From assembly GCA_031401675.1 (NCBI GenBank), contig JANNRR010000135.1, positions 1 to 32,123 of the forward strand: 32,123 nt of DNA. The letters are read 5' to 3'. The position numbers and the translations under genes are program-made. The first letter of the stretch is position 1. Every line of letters begins with the position of its first letter. The stretch comes from JANNRR01 sp031401675 (GTDB taxonomy: Bacteria > Pseudomonadota > Alphaproteobacteria > Rhodobacterales > Rhodobacteraceae). Below are positions 15,687 through 22,561 of this stretch, one piece after another. The notes under the pieces are model-generated. The model had not been told where the DNA came from and did no database searches. It saw only the letters and a program-made list of their open reading frames with translations.

Positions 15687-15725
15687 CTCTGGTCAAGCGG
15701 ATCAAGAACCGGTCTGAGCCCATTG

Positions 15726-15745
15726 GTGACATTTGCCCGTGTCAC
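15726..15745. promoter_or_regulatory. Inverted repeat GTGACA-N8-TGTCAC, possible operator
   Basis: A perfect 6-bp inverted repeat with an 8-base spacer lies 34 bp upstream of the oxidoreductase start, the usual place for a repressor operator. TATAGG at 15761 could be a -10 box. No regulator gene is adjacent. Confidence 0.4.
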
Positions 15746-15779
15746 GGCTAACGTTCGTCTTATAGGCCGGAGCGACAAG

Positions 15780-16757
15780 ATGAACAGCATGAAGGCAGTA
15801 ATTATTCGAGTGGCCGGTGGCCCCGAGGTTCTGAAACTTGAAGCCATTCCGGTCCCGACGCCGAAACCCGGTTGGGTCATTATCAGAGTGCGAGCCTTTG
15901 GTCTGAACCGGTCTGAACTCTTCACCCGCCAGGGCCATTCTTCGAATGTGCTGTTCCCTCGCGTTCTGGGTATCGAAGCCGTGGGCGAGGTTGTGGCGGC
16001 GCCGGATGGCGGATTCGAGGAAGGCGACACCGTCGCCACGGCGATGGGCGGCATGGGTCGGCAGTATGACGGGGGATATGCAGAATACACCTTGGTGCCC
16101 GTGGGCCAGGTTCAGAGACTCCGGTCCAGTTTGCCGTGGAATGTGCTTGGGGCGTTGCCCGAGATGGTTCAAACCGCGTGGGGATCGCTGAACACGGCCC
16201 TTGGTGCGAAGAAGGGCGAAACATTATTAATCCGCGGCGGGACCACATCGGTGGGATTGACGGCTGCGATCTTGGCCAAGCAAGCCGGGCTGCATGTGCT
16301 GGCGACCTCGCGCCGCGATGACCGGCGGGACATGCTGCTGAAGAACGGCGCGGACGAGGTGTTCATCGACAGCGGTGAGATTGCCGGTGCGGTCAGGGAT
16401 GCGCACCCGAACGGCGTCCACCGTGTTCTCGAGCTTGTCGGCACGACGACGCTGCTCGACAGCCTGCAATGCGTTGCCACGGGCGGTTCGGTCTGCATGA
16501 CGGGAATGGTTGGCAACGCCTGGGAGTTCGAGCGTTTCAGTCCAATGGGTGCCATCCCGACCGCCGTGAACCTGACGACCTATTCCGGCGGAGCCGGGGA
16601 CTTCATCTCGACACCTCTGCAGCAGGTGGTTGACGCGGTGGAGGCGGGCACTTTTGCCCCTCCCATCGGAAGGACTTTCGAGATTGACGATATCGTCGAG
16701 GCGCACCGCGTGATGGAGTCAAATTCCGCTGGCGGAAAGATTGTGGTCACAACATGA
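15780..16757 (+). CDS. Zinc-independent MDR oxidoreductase (quinone oxidoreductase-like)
   Basis: The 325-residue protein is a medium-chain dehydrogenase/reductase of the quinone oxidoreductase type, reducing quinones or enones with NAD(P)H in the cytoplasm. The GroES-like part (1-120) has RAFGLNRSELFTRQG and LGIEAVGEVV; the Rossmann part has LLIRGGTTSVGLTAAILAKQ (149-168), where the usual AxGGVG loop reads GGTTSVG, then ATSRRDDRRDMLLKNGADEV. No catalytic or structural zinc cysteines are present. ATG at 15780 follows GGAG by seven bases; an ATG three codons later is possible. Codons such as ATT, TTA and AGA are more common than in neighbours, and the gene lies between about 90-bp direct repeats, so I infer horizontal acquisition. 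Substrate is unknown. Confidence 0.87.
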   Translation: MNSMKAVIIRVAGGPEVLKLEAIPVPTPKPGWVIIRVRAFGLNRSELFTRQGHSSNVLFPRVLGIEAVGEVVAAPDGGFEEGDTVATAMGGMGRQYDGGYAEYTLVPVGQVQRLRSSLPWNVLGALPEMVQTAWGSLNTALGAKKGETLLIRGGTTSVGLTAAILAKQAGLHVLATSRRDDRRDMLLKNGADEVFIDSGEIAGAVRDAHPNGVHRVLELVGTTTLLDSLQCVATGGSVCMTGMVGNAWEFERFSPMGAIPTAVNLTTYSGGAGDFISTPLQQVVDAVEAGTFAPPIGRTFEIDDIVEAHRVMESNSAGGKIVVTT

Positions 16758-16770
16758 AGAGCCCGAAACG

Positions 16771-16861
16771 GTCATTCAGAAAGGTCCCTCGCCCGGAATC
16801 AAGGCGCGGCACGCGCCGCCGGGCAGCGCCCGACCGCCCCCTCGGTCACGCGCTGCCCTCG
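16771..16861 (+). repeat. Direct repeat bracketing the oxidoreductase gene, right copy
   Basis: Begins 13 bp after the oxidoreductase stop. It shares the 57-base identical core (16789-16845) with the left copy. Its hairpin stem is shortened to 8 bp (GGGCAGCG/CGCTGCCC) because TCACG replaces GCGGG. Both copies are in the same orientation, 1175 bp apart core to core. Confidence 0.85.
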
Positions 16862-16946
16862 TTCCGATCACCCGGCTCGATGACGGGTTTGTCCCACAAA
16901 GCGGACTATCTCCAATTACGGGACGATCCTCAACACCCCCCAATCC

Positions 16947-16962
16947 TTAAAATCCCCTTAAC
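16947..16962 (+). promoter_or_regulatory. Second CtrA-type site, orphan
   Basis: TTAAAATCCCCTTAAC fits TTAA-N7-TTAAC. It is in the 278-bp gap between two convergent genes, so no gene start follows on either strand that I accept. The next 40 bases are AT-rich (ACACATTGATTCAAAACACA). It might drive an unannotated small RNA or be inherited with the accessory patch. Confidence 0.4.
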
Positions 16963-17035
16963 GCGACCACCCTAACACATTGATTCAAAACACATAAAGA
17001 AATGTCTCGCGCCGAGACGCTCCCCCGAACCAGCC

Positions 17036-17824
17036 TCAAATCCCCGCATACCAGTCATAGCCCCGGTCCGCCCAATAGCTGCCATTGCCCTCGCCGATGC
17101 CAGCAAAGCTCGTCACCAGCTCGACGGTATGGACATACTTCGCCATCTTGTAGCCCAGCTGCCGCTCCACCCGCACCCGCAAAGGCGCGCCCGAGGATAC
17201 CGGCAGGGCAGCGTCGTTCAGCCCGTAAGCCAGGATGGTCTGCGGATGCAGGGCATCGATCAGATCGATGCTCTCATAGTACCTGATCCCCCCCGACAGA
17301 CCGCGCTCGATGGTGTCAAAGCAGTGGAACACCGCGAACCGCGCCTCCGGCTTCACCCGCGCTTCGGCCAGCACCGTAGCCAGCGGCACCCCGGTCCATT
17401 TCGCGATGCAACTCCAGCCCTCCACGCAATCATGCCGGGTGATCTGGGTCCGCGCCGGCATCGCCTGCAGCGCCTCGCGGTTCAGGGACAACGGCTTTTC
17501 CACCAGCCCGGTCACGCGCAGCCGGTAGTCGGAAAAGCCAGCCGACTGCAGCGCCAGATAGTCGGAATCCTGCGGCGCGGTCACGCCGTTCGGGTGCTGC
17601 GACTGCCGGACATCGCCGGGCTGATACTCGGGCGCCAGCGCCTGCCCGCCGCCCAGAAACCGCTGCACCCGGTAGGTCAGCCCGTTGGCGCTCTCGATGA
17701 AATTCCGCAGCGGCGCATCGCGGTCGTTCAACCCGTCCAGCACCTTGCAGCCGCCCAGGATCGCCGGCGCGAACAACACGGCCCGGCCCAGAAACCGCCG
17801 CCGATCCGGTAAGAGACCCGCCAT
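17036..17824 (-). CDS. Tat-exported molybdopterin oxidoreductase (sulfite oxidase fold)
   Basis: The 262-residue protein holds an oxidoreductase molybdopterin-binding domain of the sulfite oxidase/YedY superfamily. The N-terminus has DRRRFLGRAVLFAPAILGGC: a twin-arginine motif followed by a hydrophobic core and LGGC, which could be a lipobox with Cys26. Cys133 in TRHDCVEGWSCIAKWTGVPL is the expected molybdenum ligand; FHCFDTIERGLSGGIRYYES and GAPLRVRVERQLGYKMAKYV are the conserved downstream blocks. There is no dimerisation domain, as in MsrP-like proteins. The cytochrome b gene ends one base before this start, so electrons probably pass between this enzyme and the membrane quinone pool. It differs from MsrPQ in its partner type, so the substrate is left open. 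Confidence 0.87.
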   Translation of the reverse strand: MAGLLPDRRRFLGRAVLFAPAILGGCKVLDGLNDRDAPLRNFIESANGLTYRVQRFLGGGQALAPEYQPGDVRQSQHPNGVTAPQDSDYLALQSAGFSDYRLRVTGLVEKPLSLNREALQAMPARTQITRHDCVEGWSCIAKWTGVPLATVLAEARVKPEARFAVFHCFDTIERGLSGGIRYYESIDLIDALHPQTILAYGLNDAALPVSSGAPLRVRVERQLGYKMAKYVHTVELVTSFAGIGEGNGSYWADRGYDWYAGI

Positions 17825-17825
17825 C

Positions 17826-18665
17826 TCAGACCTCCTTGCCAGGTTCGGGATCGATCCGGTACCAGCCGGTCAGGATCGAGCGCAACTCGTTCAGCGGCCC
17901 CGCCGCCAGGATCATCAGCATATGCACCACAAAGAACGCCGCCAGCAGCAGCATCACGCCGAAATGCAGCGTCCGTGCCGTTTGCCGCCCGCCAAACACG
18001 TCCAACAACCACGGCGCCGTGGCATTGAAGTTCGGCGACATGCTGAGCCCGGTCAGGATCATCAGCGGCAACAGCACGAACAACACCCCGCCATAGGCCA
18101 GCTTTTGCAGCACATTGTAGCTGCGCCCGTGATGAAACCGCAGCCGGGCATGGTCGGCAATGTCGCGAGGCAGCGCCGCCAGATCGCGTCCGGTCGGCAC
18201 CAGATCGCGCAAATGCCGGTTGATCAGGCTGGCCACCAGCCAGACCAGCAGCGTGCCGACCAGCACCCAGGCGAAAAAGAAATGCACGATCCGCCCGGTT
18301 GCCAGCGACTGGTTCGACGGGATCGTGGCCCAGGACGGAAATGCCCGCACCTGCGGTGCCGCCTCCAGATCGCCCGAAACGCCCAGAACCCCGGTGGTGA
18401 TCAGGTTCACCCCGAACACCTCGGCAAAGCCTTCGGGCCCCGCCCCGGTCTGTCGCGCACCGATCCGCAGAATGGCATTGTCATACTCGAACCCGGACTC
18501 CTGGCCGATGTACAGCGCCGGATGGGCGTTGAAGATCTGCAGCCCCGACAACAGCAGGAAAAACAGACTGATCGCCCACAGCCAGTGCGTCGCCCGCGTC
18601 CACACCGACTGGCGATAGACCAGCGTCGGCGTTGCTCCGATCGGGCCGGCAGGGGGATTGTTCAT
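17826..18665 (-). CDS. Membrane cytochrome b partner of the molybdoenzyme
   Basis: The 279-residue protein is a cytochrome b/b6-type membrane subunit (Ni-hydrogenase/formate dehydrogenase gamma-like). Four membrane helices are predicted near 27-45, 124-147, 188-208 and 233-255. Candidate heme-ligand histidines lie in them: His27 (RATHWLW), His128 (GRIVHFFFAW), His234 (RTLHFGV) and His248 (FFVVHML), enough for two hemes b. A periplasmic loop of about 75 residues lies between helices 1 and 2. It should carry electrons between quinone and the exported molybdoenzyme encoded one base downstream. A palindrome CTACAA-TGAG-TTGTAG lies about 40 bp upstream of the ATG. Confidence 0.85.
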   Translation of the reverse strand: MNNPPAGPIGATPTLVYRQSVWTRATHWLWAISLFFLLLSGLQIFNAHPALYIGQESGFEYDNAILRIGARQTGAGPEGFAEVFGVNLITTGVLGVSGDLEAAPQVRAFPSWATIPSNQSLATGRIVHFFFAWVLVGTLLVWLVASLINRHLRDLVPTGRDLAALPRDIADHARLRFHHGRSYNVLQKLAYGGVLFVLLPLMILTGLSMSPNFNATAPWLLDVFGGRQTARTLHFGVMLLLAAFFVVHMLMILAAGPLNELRSILTGWYRIDPEPGKEV

Positions 18666-18703
18666 CGACTGTCTCCGCTGGAGCGACCGCCACCGGGGTG
18701 ATC

Positions 18704-18719
18704 CTACAATGAGTTGTAG
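18704..18719. promoter_or_regulatory. Perfect inverted repeat CTACAA-TGAG-TTGTAG
   Basis: A 6-4-6 palindrome lies 38 bp upstream of the cytochrome b start, in the 128-bp gap after hisG. Position and symmetry suggest an operator for the cytochrome/molybdoenzyme pair. It does not match FNR (TTGAT-N4-ATCAA). Confidence 0.4.
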
Positions 18720-18793
18720 TTCGAAGGGCGGGAAAGTCTTGGCGTTTCTTTCGATTCATTCAGCCCGGCGACAGGACCGATCCGGCAACCGGT

Positions 18794-19483
18794 TCAGTCC
18801 TGCGGCACCGCCAGCCCAAGCCGCGACAACAGGTCCGCCACCGGCCGGGTCGGACCGCGCCGACCAAACAGCATCGCCTCGGACCGCAGAATCAATCCAT
18901 CCGCCAGCACTTTCAGATGGTTGGCCCGCAGCGTCTCGCCAGACGAAGTGATGTCGGCGATCGCCTCGGCCGTCAGGTTCTTGACCGTGCCCTCGGTCGC
19001 GCCCTGACTGTCCACAAGCTGGTAGTCGGCCACGCCGTTACCGCGCAGAAACTCATGGGTCAGCCGGTGATACTTGGTGGCAATCCGCAACCGCCGGCCA
19101 TGAACGTCGCGGAACGCCGCCGCCGCCGCCGCGTCCAGATCATCGAGCGTCTCGACATCGACCCAGACCTGCGGCACCGCGAGCACCAGATCGGCAAAAC
19201 CGAAACCCAGCGCCGCCACCTCGGTCACCTGATCCTGCCAGTCGGCCAGGTCCTCGCGGACCAGATCGGTGCCGGTCACCCCCAGATCGACACGCCCGGC
19301 CGCCAGTTCCCGCGGAATCTCTCCTGCCGACAACAGCACAAGCTGCACACCGTCGGCCCCGTCCACCGCCCCGGCATATTCGCGTTCGGACCCGGTGCGG
19401 CGCATCGCCAGCCCGCGCGCGTCGAACCAGTCGAATGCCTTGTCCATCAACCGCCCCTTCGACGGCACACCGATCCGGATCAC
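18794..19483 (-). CDS. hisG: ATP phosphoribosyltransferase, short form
   Basis: First enzyme of histidine synthesis, joining ATP and PRPP. The 229-residue length and lack of the C-terminal regulatory domain mark the short form that works as a hetero-octamer with HisZ. It begins MIRIGVPSKGRLMDKAF; the PRPP-binding loop is RVDLGVTGTDLV (64-75), and ATEGTVKNLTAEAIADITSS is the second conserved block. The GTG start at 19483 overlaps the hisZ stop (GTGA), giving translational coupling and matched amounts of the two subunits. Feedback inhibition by histidine should act through HisZ. Confidence 0.96.
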   Translation of the reverse strand: MIRIGVPSKGRLMDKAFDWFDARGLAMRRTGSEREYAGAVDGADGVQLVLLSAGEIPRELAAGRVDLGVTGTDLVREDLADWQDQVTEVAALGFGFADLVLAVPQVWVDVETLDDLDAAAAAAFRDVHGRRLRIATKYHRLTHEFLRGNGVADYQLVDSQGATEGTVKNLTAEAIADITSSGETLRANHLKVLADGLILRSEAMLFGRRGPTRPVADLLSRLGLAVPQD

Positions 19484-20595
19484 CGCATCCCCCCCAGTGC
19501 CAGCACCAGCCCCGGGCGGATCACACCGCCCACCGCCGGGATGGCGCGGCCCTGCCCAAGCCGGGCGGTCAGCGCATCATAGCGCCCGCCCAGGGCGACC
19601 GGCGGCAGGTCGGGCCGACCCTCGGCATACAGGCCGAACACGAAGCCGTCATAGTATTCCAGCGTCGTGCGGCCGTAGCTTGCCTCGAAATCCAGGTTGC
19701 CGACGTCAACGCCGCTTTGCCCAAGCGCCGCCAGCCGCGCCTCCAGCGTTGCCACGGCGGGACCGATAGCCGGCAGGTCCACGGCAATATCGCGCAGCCG
19801 CTCCAATGCGGCGGGGGATTTGTCGCGTACCGCCAGAATGTCATCCAGCGTCGCCACCTCGCCCGCGGCAATCGGCGGGCTGTCGGCCTCCTCGATCAAT
19901 GCCGCCATCCGGGCCGCGATCTCGGCGGCGCTGCGCTGCCCGACAAATACGCCCGCCGCTTCGATCAGGTCGCCGGCTGGTGCCACCTGGAACGCCGCAA
20001 GCATCCGGCCCCGCGCCACCGGTGCCGCCAGCAGCCCGCCGAACCGGTCCAACAGCGCCCGGAACCGCCGGGGCCGCCAGATATGGCGCAACAGCGCCGC
20101 CCGGCGCGGGGCTGTCGTCGCCAGCCCGCGCACCGCCGCCAGCAGAATGCCCATGTCGCCGGTTGCCGCCCGCAGACCCAGCGGCGCCAGAATTCCGGAC
20201 AAGAGCGCGAATACCTCGGCATCCGCCGCCGCCGGATTGGCCCGGTCAAACAGCTCGTAGCCAACCTGCAGATACTCGCTTGGCCGCCCGCCGCGATGTT
20301 CCTGCTTGCGAAACACCTCGCCCAGATAGGTATAGCGCGCCGGGTCGGCCCCGTTCGCCATATGGGCCTGCACCACCGGCACGGTGAAATCCGGGCGCAG
20401 CATCATCTCGCCGTGCAGCGGATCAAGCGTCACATAGGCCCGCGCCCTGATGTCCTCGCCGTAGAGATCCAGCAGCAGCCCGGCCGGCTGCAGGATGTCG
20501 GTTTCCACCGGCACCGCCCCCGCCGCCAGCAGGTGCCCCTGCAGCCGCAGCGCCTCGGCCCGCACCGCCGCTTTGTCGGATGCCGCCGGTTGCAT
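19480..20595 (-). CDS. hisZ: ATP phosphoribosyltransferase regulatory subunit
   Basis: The 371-residue protein is a class II histidyl-tRNA synthetase paralogue without aminoacylation activity; it binds histidine and controls HisG. It retains the synthetase-like core: MMLRPDFTVPVVQAHM (motif 1 region), YTYLGEVFRKQEH (motif 2-like) and VALGGRYDALTARLGQG (motif 3-like), but lacks the HisRS anticodon-binding domain. The ATG at 20595 shares its A with the hisS stop (TGATG); upstream frame extension is not used. It sits between hisS, from which the family arose, and hisG, with which it forms a complex. Confidence 0.94.
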   Translation of the reverse strand: MQPAASDKAAVRAEALRLQGHLLAAGAVPVETDILQPAGLLLDLYGEDIRARAYVTLDPLHGEMMLRPDFTVPVVQAHMANGADPARYTYLGEVFRKQEHRGGRPSEYLQVGYELFDRANPAAADAEVFALLSGILAPLGLRAATGDMGILLAAVRGLATTAPRRAALLRHIWRPRRFRALLDRFGGLLAAPVARGRMLAAFQVAPAGDLIEAAGVFVGQRSAAEIAARMAALIEEADSPPIAAGEVATLDDILAVRDKSPAALERLRDIAVDLPAIGPAVATLEARLAALGQSGVDVGNLDFEASYGRTTLEYYDGFVFGLYAEGRPDLPPVALGGRYDALTARLGQGRAIPAVGGVIRPGLVLALGGMR

Positions 20596-22124
20596 CACTG
20601 GCCCGCCAGAATGCCACGCACCGCCGCCACCAGATCGGCCACCGGCACCTCGACCTGCGCCGGGCGCGACTTCCATTCCTCCAGGCTGGCCCCGGCGGCG
20701 ATTCGCGCGCCCAGGATCAGGTCTTTCAGGATCACCACACCCCGCGCCGCTTCGTCAGTACCCTGAATGACCGCAACCGGCGAGCCGCGCTTGTCGGCAT
20801 ATTTCAACTGGTTGCCGAAATTCTTCGGGTTGCCCAGATAGACTTCGGCCCGGATCCCGGCCTGCCGCAACTGCCCTGCCATGCCCATGTAATCCGCCAT
20901 CCGCTCGCGGTCCATCACCGTCACCACCACCGGCCCCGCAGCCGCCCCGCCAATCCGCCCCTTGGCCCGCAGCGCCGCCAGCAACCGGTCGACGCCGATC
21001 GATATCCCGGTGGCAGGCACCGATTGCCCGGTGAAGCGCTTGACCAGATCATCATACCGCCCGCCGCCCGCCACTGAGCCGAACTGTCGCTTGCGGCCTT
21101 TGTCGTCAGTGATGTCAAAGGTCAGTTCCGCCTCGTAAACCGGCCCAGTGTAGTAGCCAAGGCCGCGCACGATGGAGGGATCGATCTCTACCCGGTCCGC
21201 CGCATAGCCTTGGGCGGCCAGCAACGTGGCGATCTGGTCCAACTCGTTCACGCCTTCAAGGCCCAATGTCGACCCGGCCACCAGTTCGCGCAGCCGGGCG
21301 ATCGTCGCGGCCCCGGTTGGTCGTTTGGCCGCCATGAACCCCATCACCAGATCGACCTGTTCCGCGCCCAACAAGGCACCCTTGGTGAAATCGCCCGATG
21401 CATCGCGCCGCCCTTCACCCAGCAAAGCCCGCACCCCATCCGCCCCAAGCCGGTCCAGCTTGTCGATGGCGCGCAGCACCACGCCCCGCTCTGCGGCGAA
21501 CCGAGCGGGGTCAGCGGGATCGAATATGCCCGCAACCTGCATCACCCCGTTCAGCACCTTGCGATTGTTCACCCGCACAATGTAATCGCCGCGCGGAATC
21601 CCCACCGCTTCCAATGCATCACACAGCATCGCGCAAATCTCGGCGTCCGCCGCCACCGATGACGCCCCCACCGTATCGGCATCGCACTGATAAAACTGCC
21701 GGAACCGCCCCGGCCCCGGCTTTTCGTTGCGCCAGACCGGCCCCATGGCATAGCGCCGGTAGGGCGACGGCAGATCGTTGCGGTACTGCGCCGCCACCCG
21801 CGCCAGGGGGGCAGTCAGGTCATAACGCAGCGCCAGCCAGTCGCCGCCAGAACCCGTTCCGGACCCGGACCCGGACCCCGGCCCGGCCTCTTCCTGCCAG
21901 GCAAACACGCCCTCGTTCGGGCGGTCGACATCCGGCAGGAACTTGCCCAACGCCTCGACCGTCTCGACCGCGCTGGTTTCCAGCGGATCAAATCCATAAC
22001 GGTGATACACCTCGGCAATCGCCTGCAACATCGCATTGCGCTCGGTCACTTCGGCCCCGAACGCATCGCGAAAACCCTTGGGCGTTTCAGCCTTTGGCCG
22101 CCGGGCCGCCTTTGCATCCGCCAT
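20595..22124 (-). CDS. hisS: Histidyl-tRNA synthetase
   Basis: The 509-residue class II synthetase charges tRNA-His. Visible blocks are ALRYDLTAPLARV (motif 1 side), YAMGPVWRNEKPGPGRFRQF with YQCDADTVG (motif 2), IDPSIVRGLGYYTGPVYEAE (histidine A motif), SVAGGGRYDDLVKRFTG and GISIGVDRLLAAL (motif 3), then an anticodon-binding domain from about 410. The RFRQFYQCDADTVG text is the alphaproteobacterial type; this lineage is known for tRNA-His lacking the extra G-1. Residues 81-94 are a Gly/Ser run (GPGSGSGSGTGSGG) encoded by repeats of a GGGTCC-like unit and are probably a flexible loop insertion. ATG at 22124 is preceded by AGGGTGCGAC. First gene of the hisS-hisZ-hisG operon. Confidence 0.96.
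   Translation of the reverse strand: MADAKAARRPKAETPKGFRDAFGAEVTERNAMLQAIAEVYHRYGFDPLETSAVETVEALGKFLPDVDRPNEGVFAWQEEAGPGSGSGSGTGSGGDWLALRYDLTAPLARVAAQYRNDLPSPYRRYAMGPVWRNEKPGPGRFRQFYQCDADTVGASSVAADAEICAMLCDALEAVGIPRGDYIVRVNNRKVLNGVMQVAGIFDPADPARFAAERGVVLRAIDKLDRLGADGVRALLGEGRRDASGDFTKGALLGAEQVDLVMGFMAAKRPTGAATIARLRELVAGSTLGLEGVNELDQIATLLAAQGYAADRVEIDPSIVRGLGYYTGPVYEAELTFDITDDKGRKRQFGSVAGGGRYDDLVKRFTGQSVPATGISIGVDRLLAALRAKGRIGGAAAGPVVVTVMDRERMADYMGMAGQLRQAGIRAEVYLGNPKNFGNQLKYADKRGSPVAVIQGTDEAARGVVILKDLILGARIAAGASLEEWKSRPAQVEVPVADLVAAVRGILAGQ
21843..21884 (-). repeat. Short tandem repeat encoding a Gly/Ser insert in HisRS
   Basis: The plus strand reads GGACCCGGACCCGGACCCCG within codons 81-94 of hisS. 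It lies in the loop before the motif-1 side block, where related enzymes are expected to have a short turn. Confidence 0.6.
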
Positions 22125-22235
22125 GTCGCACCCTATCGCCTTGCCCGCCGCCCGCATACAAGATGGCAACCGGGGTCGCAAGCATCGCCTCCCCGCCCAT
22201 CGCCAACCCCCAACCCTCAATCCAAGGGAGGACCG

Positions 22236-22442
22236 ATGCCCGACCGTCTGCAATCGTGCGAGGAAGCCATCGCGCATTTGACCCGTGTGGTCGACGACCT
22301 GTCCGGCGTGGTCGCGGCGCAAGCCGACGCGATTGACCACCTGACCCGCCGGATCGGCTTGCTGATGGCCCGCGAAGCCGAGCGAGAGGCCGACAGCGGC
22401 ACGCTCTTGCCGCTGGCCGACCAGCGCCCGCCGCACTGGTAG
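22236..22442 (+). CDS. slyX: SlyX family protein
   Basis: A 68-residue coiled-coil protein with the SlyX pattern: helical heptads in HLTRVVDDLSGVVAAQADAI and a C-terminal RPPHW that matches the PPHY signature. Function is unknown; the family is named from its position near slyD in E. coli. ATG at 22236 has a strong ribosome site (AAGGGAGGA). It is divergent from hisS with 111 bp between starts and precedes the histidine kinase gene by 119 bp. Confidence 0.88.
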   Translation: MPDRLQSCEEAIAHLTRVVDDLSGVVAAQADAIDHLTRRIGLLMAREAEREADSGTLLPLADQRPPHW

Positions 22443-22561
22443 CGCCCGCCGATCAGCGCAACAGCTGGAACAGGGCACCACCTGCGGCAAAGTTGCGGCC
22501 TTCACAGGCGCTCAGACCAAAGCCCGTTTCCCGCGACCGCCGAGCCGGATAGACTGCCGCG

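Larger units (their letters stand above)
15365..15779. other. Intergenic accessory patch with repeats, no gene
   Basis: About 415 bp between the DUF1489 gene and the oxidoreductase gene. It contains a palindrome near 15402, a direct-repeat copy (15595-15686), and an inverted repeat (15726-15745). The frame 15526-15717 has no ribosome site and no recognisable product. Base composition around 15430-15600 is less GC-rich than flanking core genes, suggestive of acquired or decayed DNA. Confidence 0.5.

Noticed and set aside
15526..15717. Transposase remnant next to the left direct repeat
   Set aside because: The accessory look prompted the idea, but no transposase motif or terminal inverted repeat was found.
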